The notes under the pieces are model-generated. The model did no database searches. It was not told where the DNA came from and was given only the letters and a program-made list of their open reading frames with translations. The translations under genes and the position numbers were made by a program. A stretch of 64,000 nucleotides of DNA from Acidobacteriota bacterium. Its GTDB lineage: Bacteria > Acidobacteriota > JAAYUB01. Each line of letters opens with the position of its first letter. The stretch's first letter is position 1. Shown piece after piece: positions 53,471 to 63,979 of the stretch. The DNA lies in assembly GCA_012517875.1 (NCBI GenBank), contig JAAYUB010000077.1, positions 1 to 64,000 on the forward strand. Direction: 5' to 3'.

Positions 53471-54679
53471 CTTGACGAATTCCACGCGGCGGTTCCGGGC
53501 GCGCCCTAGTTCGGTGGCGTTTTCAGCCACTGGCTTTGATTCGCCGAAGCCCGTCGCCTTCAAACGCCCCGCAGCGATCCCCTGTCCCACCAGGTACGCC
53601 ATGACCGCCTCGGCCCGTCCCTGCGACAGCTTCAGATTGTGCGCGTCGTTGCCCGCCGAGTCGGTGTGTCCCTCGATGGTGAGCCGCCAGTCCGGTTCAA
53701 CCTTCAGGATTCGGATCACCTCGTCGAGCACCGGCTTTGATTCCGGGCGAATGGTCGTCGAGTCGACGTCGAACAGGATGCCGTATAGCCGCGAGCGACC
53801 GGCGGCAGCAAGATCCTTCCGGAGCTCGCCGCCCACGGAGCCGGACCAGTGAGGGCAGCCGCCCACTTCGGGCGATACCTTCCGGCCGTCCCAGCTGCCG
53901 GCCGGCGCCGCCTCCCTGTCGGAGCCCCGCCACCAGAACCCGCGGAACGAATTGCCATCGGGCGCGAACACCAGGATCGCCGGGCCCGTGTTCTCATCGC
54001 CCGCTTCCGTCCACTGGATCTTCATGACCCGTCCTTCGATGGCGCCCTCGAGGACTCCGTCCTTGTACTCGTAACAGCCAGCCAGAGCGGTGCCCTGTTG
54101 GCGGACATGAAACAGGGAATAGCTGCTCTCGTAGGTGCCGGATATGTCGCCCACTCCCTTGGGCGCCGCCGGGCGTTCGCCGAACCCGCGGAAGGCGAAC
54201 AGCTCGGTCCACTCCTCGCTGCCGTGATTGTCTTCGACAGTCAGACGCACCCAACGGCCCTTGGCTGGTTTGGCCGCCGGAAACACCTGTCGATTGACGC
54301 CCTCTTGGAGCTCGGCGCGAAGCACCTCGACAAAGCCGGTCTCGGGCGCTGTGTCGGATATCTCCACAACCACATGCCGGGCGGCTGAGCCCGGCGTGTC
54401 CACGCTCTCGGTGTCGAACTCGAAGCGCTGGATGGTGGCCGGCGCCAGCAGCTCAAAGACGATGGCGTTGTTCCGGACCTTTCCTGTTGTGCTGGCCCAG
54501 CCAGAGGTGGGGCTTTCATCGATGAGGCACACCGCCGGCCAGCCGCCGTAATGCGCCGGCTCCACAACCGGGAGTGTGCCCTCGTGCAGGGCCAGCAGGT
54601 CGGTCGTCCCGGCGTACGATGCCGCTGCGCCGACAACCAGTGCCGCGATGATTGCAACGCCTCGAATGGAACGCTTCAT
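53465..54679 (-). CDS. OmpA-family protein with discoidin-like N-terminal region
   Basis: A 404-residue exported protein with a signal peptide at 1-23 (GVAIIAALVVGAAASYA). The middle third (30-165) resembles a discoidin-like beta sandwich: YGGWPAVCLIDESPTSGWAST, TIQRFEFDTESVDTPGS and GRWVRLTVEDNHGSEEWTELFAFR. A second beta-rich region with four Cys follows. Residues 290-404 form the OmpA peptidoglycan-binding domain: GILFDVDSTTIRPESKPVLDEV, LTIEGHTDSAGNDAHNLKLSQGRAEAV, and RARNRRVEFVKE. It probably links the outer membrane or a surface ligand to the cell wall. AAGGAGGG lies ahead of ATG 54679. Confidence 0.9.
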   Translation of the reverse strand: MKRSIRGVAIIAALVVGAAASYAGTTDLLALHEGTLPVVEPAHYGGWPAVCLIDESPTSGWASTTGKVRNNAIVFELLAPATIQRFEFDTESVDTPGSAARHVVVEISDTAPETGFVEVLRAELQEGVNRQVFPAAKPAKGRWVRLTVEDNHGSEEWTELFAFRGFGERPAAPKGVGDISGTYESSYSLFHVRQQGTALAGCYEYKDGVLEGAIEGRVMKIQWTEAGDENTGPAILVFAPDGNSFRGFWWRGSDREAAPAGSWDGRKVSPEVGGCPHWSGSVGGELRKDLAAAGRSRLYGILFDVDSTTIRPESKPVLDEVIRILKVEPDWRLTIEGHTDSAGNDAHNLKLSQGRAEAVMAYLVGQGIAAGRLKATGFGESKPVAENATELGRARNRRVEFVKE

Positions 54680-54802
54680 ACATTCCCTCCTTGTTGGGAT
54701 CTTGTCCTGGGGATTCAGAACCTAGGCCCCATAAACCCAGGGCCCGGGGCCCGATCCGAAGGAAAACTTTCCAAGTTCCCGCCAATGCACCCTTTCATCG
54801 AT

Positions 54803-55744
54803 TCACTGTGCCAACAGCCCCTCACTCAAAATATAGCCGTCCGAGATGGTCTGCTTCAACGTCACCTTCAGCCGGCCGCCTTCCAGGGTGAGCTCAGCCT
54901 CAGCCAGCGCGCCGGAGACCCGCTTGTTCAAGGTCGCCGTGGTCCCTCTGACGGTGCCACGGATCTCGTTCGTCATGAACTTGAGGGTGACCTCGCACCC
55001 CTCCTGGATGACGGTGAAGTTGCCGCCGCTCACGTTGCGTTTCTGGCCCACGTTGATCGCCGAGGAGCCCTGGACGTCGGCCACCGCCAGCACGCCCGTC
55101 CACGCCCCGGAGATGTCACTGCACGGTCCGTCGGTCTCCCGGGTGAGGATCTTGGCCAGCTCCCGGAGAGCTTCCGGTGTGAACATGTCGGCCGGCAGTT
55201 GATCTTCCAGCTCGTTAGGAAACCACTCCTTGGTGGGCCCGGGGCGCGGGAGATAATTGAAGCGCTCTTGATAGACATGGCCGAGTTCGTGGATGATGAT
55301 CTTGGCGATGGCCAAGGGGCTGCGCGCTTCGCCGCCGCCGCCTGACGAGTACCAACCGTCCTGGTTGAATTTGACCGTGTTGGCGTCAATCGTCTGTCCG
55401 CCGGCCGCCATCGCCATGGAAGATTGCAGGCCGGTGTAAATGAACCTCAGATTGGAATCGTTCAGACAGTCCACCAGCCGCTGCCGGTCGGCCCGGGCCA
55501 GCTTGGCCCATATCCCCTTGTCGAGTTGGTACTTGAGCGCGGCCAAGATGGTCGGCACCTGCAGTTCGACAAACACGCCGGCATCGCGCCCCTGCTCCGC
55601 CACCAGCTGCACCCGCGGCGGCGTGGCGGATTCGTAGTACTCCTTGAAAGCCTCCGTATCCGCAGGCGCAGGCGCAGCCGCGGCGCCGGCGGTGATCAGG
55701 CACAGGCAGACCAGCAGCAGGGTGCATCGGGATCCGTTGATCAT
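54803..55744 (-). CDS. Secreted protein with HExxH motif
   Basis: A 313-residue exported protein with a signal peptide at 1-24 (CTLLLVCLCLITAGAAAAP). LAIAKIIIHELGHVYQERFNYL near residues 142-163 is a HExxH motif of zincin type. No downstream third ligand is certain; candidates are Glu residues in KEWFPNELEDQLP. The last third is beta-rich (SGAWTGVLAVADV... VTLKFMTNEIRGTVRGTTATLNKR) and resembles a lipocalin- or META-like small domain. I do not recognise the family. GAGGAGG precedes the ATG. The following OmpA gene starts 123 bp later on the same strand. Confidence 0.7.
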   Translation of the reverse strand: MINGSRCTLLLVCLCLITAGAAAAPAPADTEAFKEYYESATPPRVQLVAEQGRDAGVFVELQVPTILAALKYQLDKGIWAKLARADRQRLVDCLNDSNLRFIYTGLQSSMAMAAGGQTIDANTVKFNQDGWYSSGGGGEARSPLAIAKIIIHELGHVYQERFNYLPRPGPTKEWFPNELEDQLPADMFTPEALRELAKILTRETDGPCSDISGAWTGVLAVADVQGSSAINVGQKRNVSGGNFTVIQEGCEVTLKFMTNEIRGTVRGTTATLNKRVSGALAEAELTLEGGRLKVTLKQTISDGYILSEGLLAQ

Positions 55745-55920
55745 GTTGCCTCCTCGTCAGGCCATCGTTCCGGAGAGCGAACCAATCACCACAACAGGCG
55801 CCGATTCAGAACAGCTTTGGGTAGGTAGACTGTGCCCATTGTGTCGGATCGGTGCGCCGGTGTCAATGGGTTCGCCTGGGAGCCCGGAGACGAATGCAAT
55901 TTGACATGGCGGGAACAAGT

Positions 55921-55960
55921 CTCGATGACGAGTGCGAGTACGGTTACGATCAAGATTAAT
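55921..55960 (+). repeat. GATTAC/GATCAC dispersed repeat, degenerate copy B
   Basis: CTCGATGACGAGTGCGAGTACGGTTACGATCAAGATT is a diverged copy of the unit. It begins with CTCGAT, as copy A1 does. Confidence 0.5.
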
Positions 55961-56067
55961 CAGTTACTCCCGTTTTTCTGACAATTTTTGGCAGGATTTT
56001 GGCCGCCCGATCGGCCGGGTCGCCCAACTCATCATTGGCCGGCACCATCCGCCCATTCACCACGAAA

Positions 56068-56265
56068 ATAGCCAGGCGCAGCCCCGCGAACGCGGGGCAG
56101 CGCCTGGAAGGCCAACTCGTTGACGCGCCGCGCCCCGGGTACGGGGCGCGAGGAAAGGGTGACGGCGATCTCCACGCTTCCCCGCGCCCCTGTTCAGGGG
56201 CGCGCCGTGCCAATCGATTCGACTTTCCAGGCGCTGCCCGGCTTCGCCGGGCTGCGCCTAGCTAT
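56068..56265. repeat. REP/BIME-like element with four nested hairpins
   Basis: Left arm 56068-56109 and right arm 56225-56265 are near-perfect inverted repeats of about 42 nt (ATAGC[C/T]AGGCGCAGCCC...GCGCCTGGAA). Each arm also folds on itself: GCCCCGCGAACGCGGGGC on the left and GCCCGGCTTCGCCGGGC on the right. Between them are two more hairpins, 56129-56150 (CGCGCCCCG stem, GGTA loop) and 56183-56204 (CGCGCCCCTG stem, TT loop). The symmetric layout resembles bacterial interspersed mosaic elements built from inverted REP units. No transposase is nearby. Confidence 0.75.
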
Positions 56266-56363
56266 TGTCTTCGAAACCGGAAGGGCGTGCCGAAGATCCG
56301 GCATGGCGGCACAGAGCTGGAGTGAACGATCATGCTCCTTTGGTTCCGGCTACGCCGGGTTGG

Positions 56364-56411
56364 GATTACGATCATGATCGCGATCACGATTACGAACTAC
56401 GAGCACGAGCC
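56364..56411 (+). repeat. GATTAC/GATCAC dispersed repeat, copy C
   Basis: GATTACGATCATGATCGCGATCACGATTACGAACTACGAGCACGAGCC. The last 14 bases match the end of copy D at 58518-58560, and both are followed by a run with ATCAACC. Confidence 0.7.
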
Positions 56412-56562
56412 CTCAATCTTCACCCTCAACATCAATACTCAACTTTCAACAATCAACCATCAACCATCAACGGTTTCAGAACCTGCGAACCCGTGTATAA
56501 TGGACACAACGTTATCCGACTGTCCCTAAATCGAAGCGATCATATCCCTCGACGAGGTGGTG

Positions 56563-57997
56563 ATGATCGGTCGGACGATCGCCCATTATCGGATCATCGA
56601 GAAACTCGGCGCGGGCGGGATGGGGGTGGTGTACAAGGCGGACGACACCGCCCTGCAGCGCACCGTGGCCCTCAAGTTCCTGCCGCCGGAGTTGACCCGG
56701 GACCCGGAGGCGAAGCAGCGCTTCCTGCACGAGGCGCGGGCGGCGGCGCGGTTGGACCACCCGAACATCTGCGCGGTGTTCGAGATCGGCGAGACGGCGG
56801 ACGACTCGCTCTACATCGTTATGGCCTGTTACGAGGGGGAGACGCTGCGGGAACGCATCCAGCGGGGTCCCCTGCCCTGGCCGGAAGCGGGGCGGCTGGC
56901 GGTACAGGCCGCGGCGAGCCTGGACCACGCACACACCTAGGGGATCGTCCACCGCGACATCAAGCCGGCCAACCTGTTTGTGACACCGACTGGATTGGTC
57001 AAGGTGCTGGACTTCGGTCTGACCAAGCTGGCGGGGGCGTCGGTGCTGACAAAAGACGGTTCGACCCTGAGGACGGCCGCCTACATGTCGCCCGAACAGG
57101 TGCACGGCGAGGCGTCGGATACGCGGTCGGATTTGTGATCGCTGGGTGTTGTCTTGTGTGAACGGGTCGCGGGACGGCTACCGTTTGCAGGGGAGTACGC
57201 CGAGGAGGTGATGTACCGAATCGTGGTTGAGGCGCCGCTCCCCCTGTCGAAGCAGGGAGAGGACCCGGCGCCGGAGCTGCAGGCGATCGCGGACCGGTGC
57301 CTGGTGAAGGATCCAGCCGGGTGGATTTCCAAGGCCCGCGAGCTGGCCGCCGCCTTGGACGCGTGAGGGAAGCTGGAGGCACAGTCGGCGTCCAAGACGA
57401 ACCGACCGCTGCCGGCCGCCCAAGAGAAGTCATTGATCGCGGTTTTCCCTTTCGCCAATATGAGTGGCACGAAGGAGGACGATTTCCTCTGCGAGGGCCT
57501 GGCCGAGGAGATCATCAACGCGCTCACCCGCATCCCCGGGCTGACCGTGATTGCCCGGACCTCCGCCTTCGCCGTGGCGCGGTTGGGGCTCTTCGCCCGC
57601 GAGGCCGGTGCGCGCCTCGGCGTCGGCAACCTGCTGGAGGGAAGCGTGCGCCGGGCGGCACCCGGGTGCGGGTGACGGCGCAGCCCATCGACACCCGGGG
57701 CGGCATCCACGCTGGGTTTTGGGCGTACGTTCAGGGTCGGGCCGGACAACCGGCCGGCGCCCGGGCATCGCTTGAAAGCGCGCGGCTGGCCACGGCCAAT
57801 CGGTACGAGCCTCCGTCGACCTTTGCGTTCGGATACATCGGTCTCGGGGAATGAGAGGCCGCCGTCGAATGGCTGGGGCGGACCGTCGAGGAATGCGATC
57901 CGTCGATCATGCCGATCCCGTCGTTCCACTTCCCGGATCCTGTCCGCCGCGACGTCCGCTATGGGCGCTGCTGGGCCGGATGAACCTGTCGTTGTAG
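56563..57997 (+). pseudogene. Decayed Ser/Thr protein kinase (with TPR-type tail)
   Basis: The frame opens as a normal kinase: GRTIAHYRIIEKLGAGGMGVVYKADD, then [30 protein letters not shown] and AAYMSPEQ. It is broken by in-frame stops at 56938 (TAG, in HAHT-GIVHRD, expected Gln), 57136 (TGA, in SDL-SLGVV, expected Trp), 57364 (TGA) and 57852 (TGA). A frameshift lies near 57650-57665, sequence is missing near 57715-57735, and a second frameshift near 57960 leaves the usual ending LLGRMNL. Three of the stops fit C-to-T or G-to-A changes. It is a pseudogene related to the large TPR kinase at 60439-63789. No hairpin follows the TGA codons. Confidence 0.88.
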
Positions 57998-58040
57998 GCT
58001 TGCTCGTAATCGGCGTGATTTTCTCAGATACGATCGAGAA

Positions 58041-58472
58041 CTAGATGTACCTGTCCTTGTGTTTCAAGATGAGATCCGTGACGGCCCCCAGGCGGATGTC
58101 GCCGTCCTGATAGACCCGCAGGCTCCAGTAGATCGTGACGCCCAGATAGGTGAACAGCAGCAGCAGCATGACCGGCAGGCCGATGAACACGCCGCAACCC
58201 AGGGTGATCACGCCGATGACGATCAGCAGCACGAGCAGGACCATCCACACCACCAGGAAGATTCCGTGGAGCACCAGGCCCTGCAATGCGTGGAAGCGCA
58301 GGGACCGCTTTTCCGGTGGCTGGGTGAGCAGGACTATGAGCGGAACCAGGATCGGAAAAACGTTCGGATAGCAGATCGCGCCGAGCGTTCGGTCCTCGGG
58401 GGGAAGCACAAACTCCCCGCCGGTGCCGGTTTCAGGCGTCGGGGAAGGTCCGGGTGATCCTGTTGTGGACAT
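58041..58472 (-). CDS. DUF4870-like membrane protein
   Basis: A 143-residue protein. A Pro/Thr/Gly-rich tail of about 28 residues precedes three or four hydrophobic segments, with the DUF4870 block QPPEKRSLRFHALQGLVLHG near residues 53-72. The remaining hydrophobic stretches (LVLLIVIGVITLGCGVFIGLP and LLLLFTYLGVTIYW) span the membrane. The family is related to Tic20-like proteins and its function is unknown. AGGAGG lies 8 bases ahead of ATG 58472. Confidence 0.8.
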   Translation of the reverse strand: MSTTGSPGPSPTPETGTGGEFVLPPEDRTLGAICYPNVFPILVPLIVLLTQPPEKRSLRFHALQGLVLHGIFLVVWMVLLVLLIVIGVITLGCGVFIGLPVMLLLLFTYLGVTIYWSLRVYQDGDIRLGAVTDLILKHKDRYI

Positions 58473-58517
58473 GGCGGTGGCCTCCTGGTTCAGTTGTCGA
58501 TCAGGCGATGGTGCGTT

Positions 58518-58560
58518 CGAGTACGATTACGAGCACGATTACGATTTACGAGCACGAGCC
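58518..58560 (+). repeat. GATTAC/GATCAC dispersed repeat, copy D
   Basis: CGAGTACGATTACGAGCACGATTACGATTTACGAGCACGAGCC, closest to copy C. It lies between the DUF4870 gene and the 3' end of ettA. Confidence 0.7.
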
Positions 58561-58582
58561 ATCGACCATCAACCGTCCTGTG

Positions 58583-60268
<1,686 letters not shown>

Positions 60269-60438
60269 AGGGCTGAATCGCCTCTGGATGAATTGAACCG
60301 GCGCCGCGGCGCGTGCCGTCGATGCGGGCCGGGCCGATATTGTAATGGAAATTGCTCACCGGGTTGATGAATTTTCTGCAGCGGCGGGACCGGTGATCCC
60401 GCGCGGTGCGTCCGAACGACCACTCCGGCGCGGGCCGC

Positions 60439-63400
60439 TCACCGGCCTGCGAACAGATCCCCGACTTCGAGCCGGAGCAGCGGATTGAGTCGAAACGCCT
60501 CTGTCTGCAGCCGCCGGGCGTCCGCCCGCAGCGCCTCCCGCTCGCCGGCTGGCGCTGCCGCCGCCCGACGCAGCAACAGGGCCGCGCGCACTGCGCCCAA
60601 CCGGGCCCGACGGCTGTTGATCGCGGCCGATTCGTCCAGCATCTGTTCCACCTGCGCCAGCCGCTCCCGCACCGTCAGACCGTCACTCGCATTCGCGGCT
60701 TGACGCAGCCGGCATTCAGCCAGCAGCAGAGACCGCTCCGCCCGGTCGGCGCCGCGAACGGCGTCGGCCTCCAGCCGCCGAGCCGTCTCGTCCAGCGCGG
60801 CCCAGGCGTCTCGGCCGCGGCGTTGTGTCCACGCCGCCCGGGCCAGCTCCACTTCCGCCGCCAGCAGGTGCAGCTCCGGAATGCCGCCGCAGCGGGCGAT
60901 GCCGCGCGCGGCCCATCCCCGCGCCTGTTGGAACAGCGCGGCGGCGTCCCGCCCGGAGTCGGCGGCCAGTTGTGCCTCGAACAGGGACCGGCGGGCCAGC
61001 CCCACGTAGGGCCAGCGCTCCTCGGCGTTGAGCTCCAGTTCCCGCCGCAACAGGTCGCCGGCACGCTGGAGCTCGGCGCCGGGCGAGCCGCCCCGCGCCC
61101 ATTCCCCGCGCGCCTGGATCAGATGGGCGAAGGCGAGATTGTCGACGATGTAGCTGTCCTCCGGGTTGATGGCGTGGGCGCGCTCCAGGGCACGCAGCGC
61201 CTCGGCCAGCGGCGGCGCCGGATCCCGCCCGTTCTGCAGGTTGTCCCAGGCGAGTTGGGCGTTGGCAAAGCCGAGGTTGTTGAGAATCCATGCTGAGTCG
61301 GGCTCCTCGGCATCGGCGCGGCGGTGGTCTGCAATGGCCTGCCGCAGCGCGGGCGCCGGGTCGATGCCGTGGCGGGCCTCGTACCGCGCCCGCGTCTCGA
61401 AGGCCATGCCGCGGTTGCACAGCAGCTTGGTGAGCCGGGGGTTGAGCGCCAGCCCCTGCTCGTACGCCCGAACGGCATGTTCCAGCGCGGGCCGCGGATC
61501 CTGGTCATGGTCCGACCGGTATTCCGCCTCCAAGGCGTGCGTGTTGCCCAGCGTGTTGTACAGACTGTAGGCTTTGGGAGCCAGCTCGCGGGCCCGTTCC
61601 AGCGCCTGCGACGCCAAGGCCAACTCCGCCACGGGGTCCCGCCCCTGGTTCAGCAGGTGTTCGGCGATGAGGCGATGGCTTTGTCCCAGGCGGTGATGGG
61701 CGAGGAATTGCCGGGGATTCAACTTCAGCGCCTGACCGTACCGCCCGATCGCCTCTGTCAGAGCCGGCGTGGGGTCCTCGCCCCGGTAGCTGAGGAAAAC
61801 ACCTTTCCGCTGCATGGCGTCACCCAGGGTGACCCAGGCGGCGGGATTATTTCGGTCGAGGCGAACTCCCTCCGCCGCGGCCACCGCGGCCCGGGCGATA
61901 ACCGGCATCGGATCGTGTCCGTTTTCGGCGAGGACGTCGGCCTGGAGCCGGATGATCTCGGATTTCAGGCTGAACGCCGAGCCCCGCTCCGGATCGGCCT
62001 GGAGCGCCTGCTCACAGGCGCTCAAGCCGTCCGCTGCGATCGCCTGAACCCGGTCCAGAGCGTTGCGGGCCCGGGTCAGGCGGGCTAGATGCAGGGCGGC
62101 GACCTGCTCGTAGAGCGCCGGGTCGCTGTGCGCCATCTCCGCGGCGGCGCGGTACGCCTCACCGGCCCGCTGAAAGTCCTTCGCAGCCTGCTCGTATCGG
62201 CCGGTGTTGACGCGGTCGCTGCCGCGGCTCAGATGGACGTCCCCTTCCAGGCGTTTGAGCTCATACATCCAGGGCGACTGCCGGAAGCCGCGCCCGGCCA
62301 GCGTCAGGGCGTCGTCGTGACGCCCCTCATACAGGGCGATGAGTCCTTCCACGTAGAGCGGTGACTCCACCTGGGCGCCGGCGCCGCGCCGGAGGAAGTC
62401 CAGCGCGGGCAGCCGAAATTCGCGCTCGATCTCCTCGAGTCGGGCCGCCCGCAGTTCGGCATTGGAAATTCGGTCGGCTGCTTCGCGCTCCACCTGATAC
62501 AGCAGACCGAGCAGCAAGCCGGTGGCGTACGCGGCATCGGGAGTCCGGAAGCCCGCGTCCCAAGCCTGGCGCAGCGCTCCGCGGGCCGCCTCGTACTCCT
62601 GCAGCGCCAGGTGGCCCCGGCCCAGGGCGTAGTAGCCGGGGCTGTCCGCCAGGCGGCCGGCCTCGCGCATGGCCTGTCGCACCTGCGCCATCCGTTCCCG
62701 GATCACCGTCCGCTCGCGCCGGATGTCGTGCAGCGGCAGCATGTGGGCGACGCGCAGGAAGCCTTCCGTCTCCTTGGCGGCGGCGCCGAACTGCTGGGCC
62801 AGCGCCGCCTGGTGGGCGGCATCCTGTCGGGCCTTCACTGCCATCAGGACCGCCGCCAGCACCGCCACGGCTGCCACCGCAATCACCGCCGAAGCCAGCC
62901 GGTGTCTGCGGACCAGCTTCACGCCGCGGTACCACAGACTGGCCCGGTGAGCGGCGATGGGCTCGCCATCGAGGTAATGGCGCAGGTCCGTGGCCAGCGC
63001 CTGGGCCGACTCGTACCGGCGCTGGGGTTCCTTCTCCAGACACTTGAGCACCACGGTCTCGAGGTCCCGGGGAATGCTGGCGTCGTGCCGGCGCGGCGGC
63101 TCGGGCTCCTCGTGCGCCAACCGCATGATCACCTGAAACACGTTGTCTCCCTGGACGGGAGGCCGGCCGGTGAGCAGAAAATAGAGGGTGGCGCCAAGGC
63201 CGTACACGTCCGTCCGCCGGTCCACGCGGCTCAGCGCCCCCTTGGCCTGCTCGGGCGCCATGAACAGCGGTGAGCCCAGCACGGCCCCGGTGACGGTGGT
63301 CCCGTCCGTCTCGGTGTCACGCGCCAGGCCGAAATCGGTGACGAAGGGGTGCCAGCCGCCGACGGCGTCGGGCTCCAGCATGATGTTGGCCGGCTTGATG

Positions 63401-63789
63401 TCCCGGTGGACGATTCCCAGCCGGTGGGCGGCATGGATCGCGTCGGCCACCTGCGCCAGCAGGGCCACCTTTTGATCCAGGGTCAGCCGCGCACTGGCTT
63501 TCTCCAGCGACTCCCCGTGGACGTAATGCATGGCGATGTACGGGAAGTCACCCACAGTGCCCACCTCGTGGATGGGGCAGATGTGGGGGTGCTCGATCCG
63601 GGCCTGGGCCCGGGCCTCGCGCATGAAGCGCTCCTGGATGTCGGCGCTGCCCTGCCGGATGATCTTGATGGCCACCCAGCGCCCCAGCCGCGGATCGCGG
63701 GCCCGGTACACCCGACCCATCCCGCCTTCGCCGATGAACTCGATGGATTCGTACCGATCCCAACCGGGCACCGGAAAGTCGTGGGTCAT
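60439..63789 (-). CDS. Ser/Thr protein kinase with TPR repeats
   Basis: A 1116-residue membrane kinase. The catalytic domain spans about 12-275: FIGEGGMGRVYRARD (Gly loop), VAIKIIRQGS (Lys), [13 protein letters not shown] near 137, TDFGLARDTE near 162 and LGSPLFMAPEQAKG near 182. A membrane helix is near 318-338 (ASAVIAVAAVAVLAAVLMAV). Residues 350-1116 are helical repeats of TPR character (for example YGQALKLNPRQFLAHHRLGQSHR and YEQGLALNPRLTKLLCNRGMAF). ATG 63789 has GGGGAG 7 bases ahead. It probably senses and relays signals through protein interactions. Confidence 0.9.
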   Translation of the reverse strand: MTHDFPVPGWDRYESIEFIGEGGMGRVYRARDPRLGRWVAIKIIRQGSADIQERFMREARAQARIEHPHICPIHEVGTVGDFPYIAMHYVHGESLEKASARLTLDQKVALLAQVADAIHAAHRLGIVHRDIKPANIMLEPDAVGGWHPFVTDFGLARDTETDGTTVTGAVLGSPLFMAPEQAKGALSRVDRRTDVYGLGATLYFLLTGRPPVQGDNVFQVIMRLAHEEPEPPRRHDASIPRDLETVVLKCLEKEPQRRYESAQALATDLRHYLDGEPIAAHRASLWYRGVKLVRRHRLASAVIAVAAVAVLAAVLMAVKARQDAAHQAALAQQFGAAAKETEGFLRVAHMLPLHDIRRERTVIRERMAQVRQAMREAGRLADSPGYYALGRGHLALQEYEAARGALRQAWDAGFRTPDAAYATGLLLGLLYQVEREAADRISNAELRAARLEEIEREFRLPALDFLRRGAGAQVESPLYVEGLIALYEGRHDDALTLAGRGFRQSPWMYELKRLEGDVHLSRGSDRVNTGRYEQAAKDFQRAGEAYRAAAEMAHSDPALYEQVAALHLARLTRARNALDRVQAIAADGLSACEQALQADPERGSAFSLKSEIIRLQADVLAENGHDPMPVIARAAVAAAEGVRLDRNNPAAWVTLGDAMQRKGVFLSYRGEDPTPALTEAIGRYGQALKLNPRQFLAHHRLGQSHRLIAEHLLNQGRDPVAELALASQALERARELAPKAYSLYNTLGNTHALEAEYRSDHDQDPRPALEHAVRAYEQGLALNPRLTKLLCNRGMAFETRARYEARHGIDPAPALRQAIADHRRADAEEPDSAWILNNLGFANAQLAWDNLQNGRDPAPPLAEALRALERAHAINPEDSYIVDNLAFAHLIQARGEWARGGSPGAELQRAGDLLRRELELNAEERWPYVGLARRSLFEAQLAADSGRDAAALFQQARGWAARGIARCGGIPELHLLAAEVELARAAWTQRRGRDAWAALDETARRLEADAVRGADRAERSLLLAECRLRQAANASDGLTVRERLAQVEQMLDESAAINSRRARLGAVRAALLLRRAAAAPAGEREALRADARRLQTEAFRLNPLLRLEVGDLFAGR

Positions 63790-63941
63790 GCGCATGCTCC
63801 CCGCATGAATCTGTTCTCTGGCTCCAAAAGCCCCATTATAGCCGGAAATCCGGTTTCGCCCAACCCGACGCCGCGCGACACCCCGCGGCCGGCCGGGGGG
63901 CGGAAGCCACACTTTTTTCCAACACCCGGCCCGGGTTTGCG

Positions 63942-63947
63942 TATACT
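63942..63947 (+). promoter_or_regulatory. -10 element for the last gene
   Basis: TATACT lies 32 bp ahead of ATG 63980. No good -35 is seen at 17 bp, although a T-rich run (63913-63918) lies slightly further upstream. Confidence 0.4.
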
Positions 63948-63979
63948 GGGTTTTCAAACCCCTGTATAGAGGAGACGAC

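Larger units (their letters stand above)
55745..56562. other. Intergenic region with REP-like element and repeats
   Basis: No gene is supported across these 818 bases. It holds repeat copy B (55921-55960), the symmetric hairpin element (56068-56265), repeat copy C (56364-56411), and a run of CATCAA/TCAACCAT-like simple sequence at about 56412-56472 just ahead of the kinase pseudogene. Confidence 0.65.

Noticed and set aside
56563-57366. In-frame TGA/TAG codons in the kinase as possible recoding, like the selenothioredoxin
   Set aside because: Stops of both types fall at positions where kinases carry Gln, Trp or variable residues, not Cys, and frameshifts and a gap follow, so the gene is decayed.
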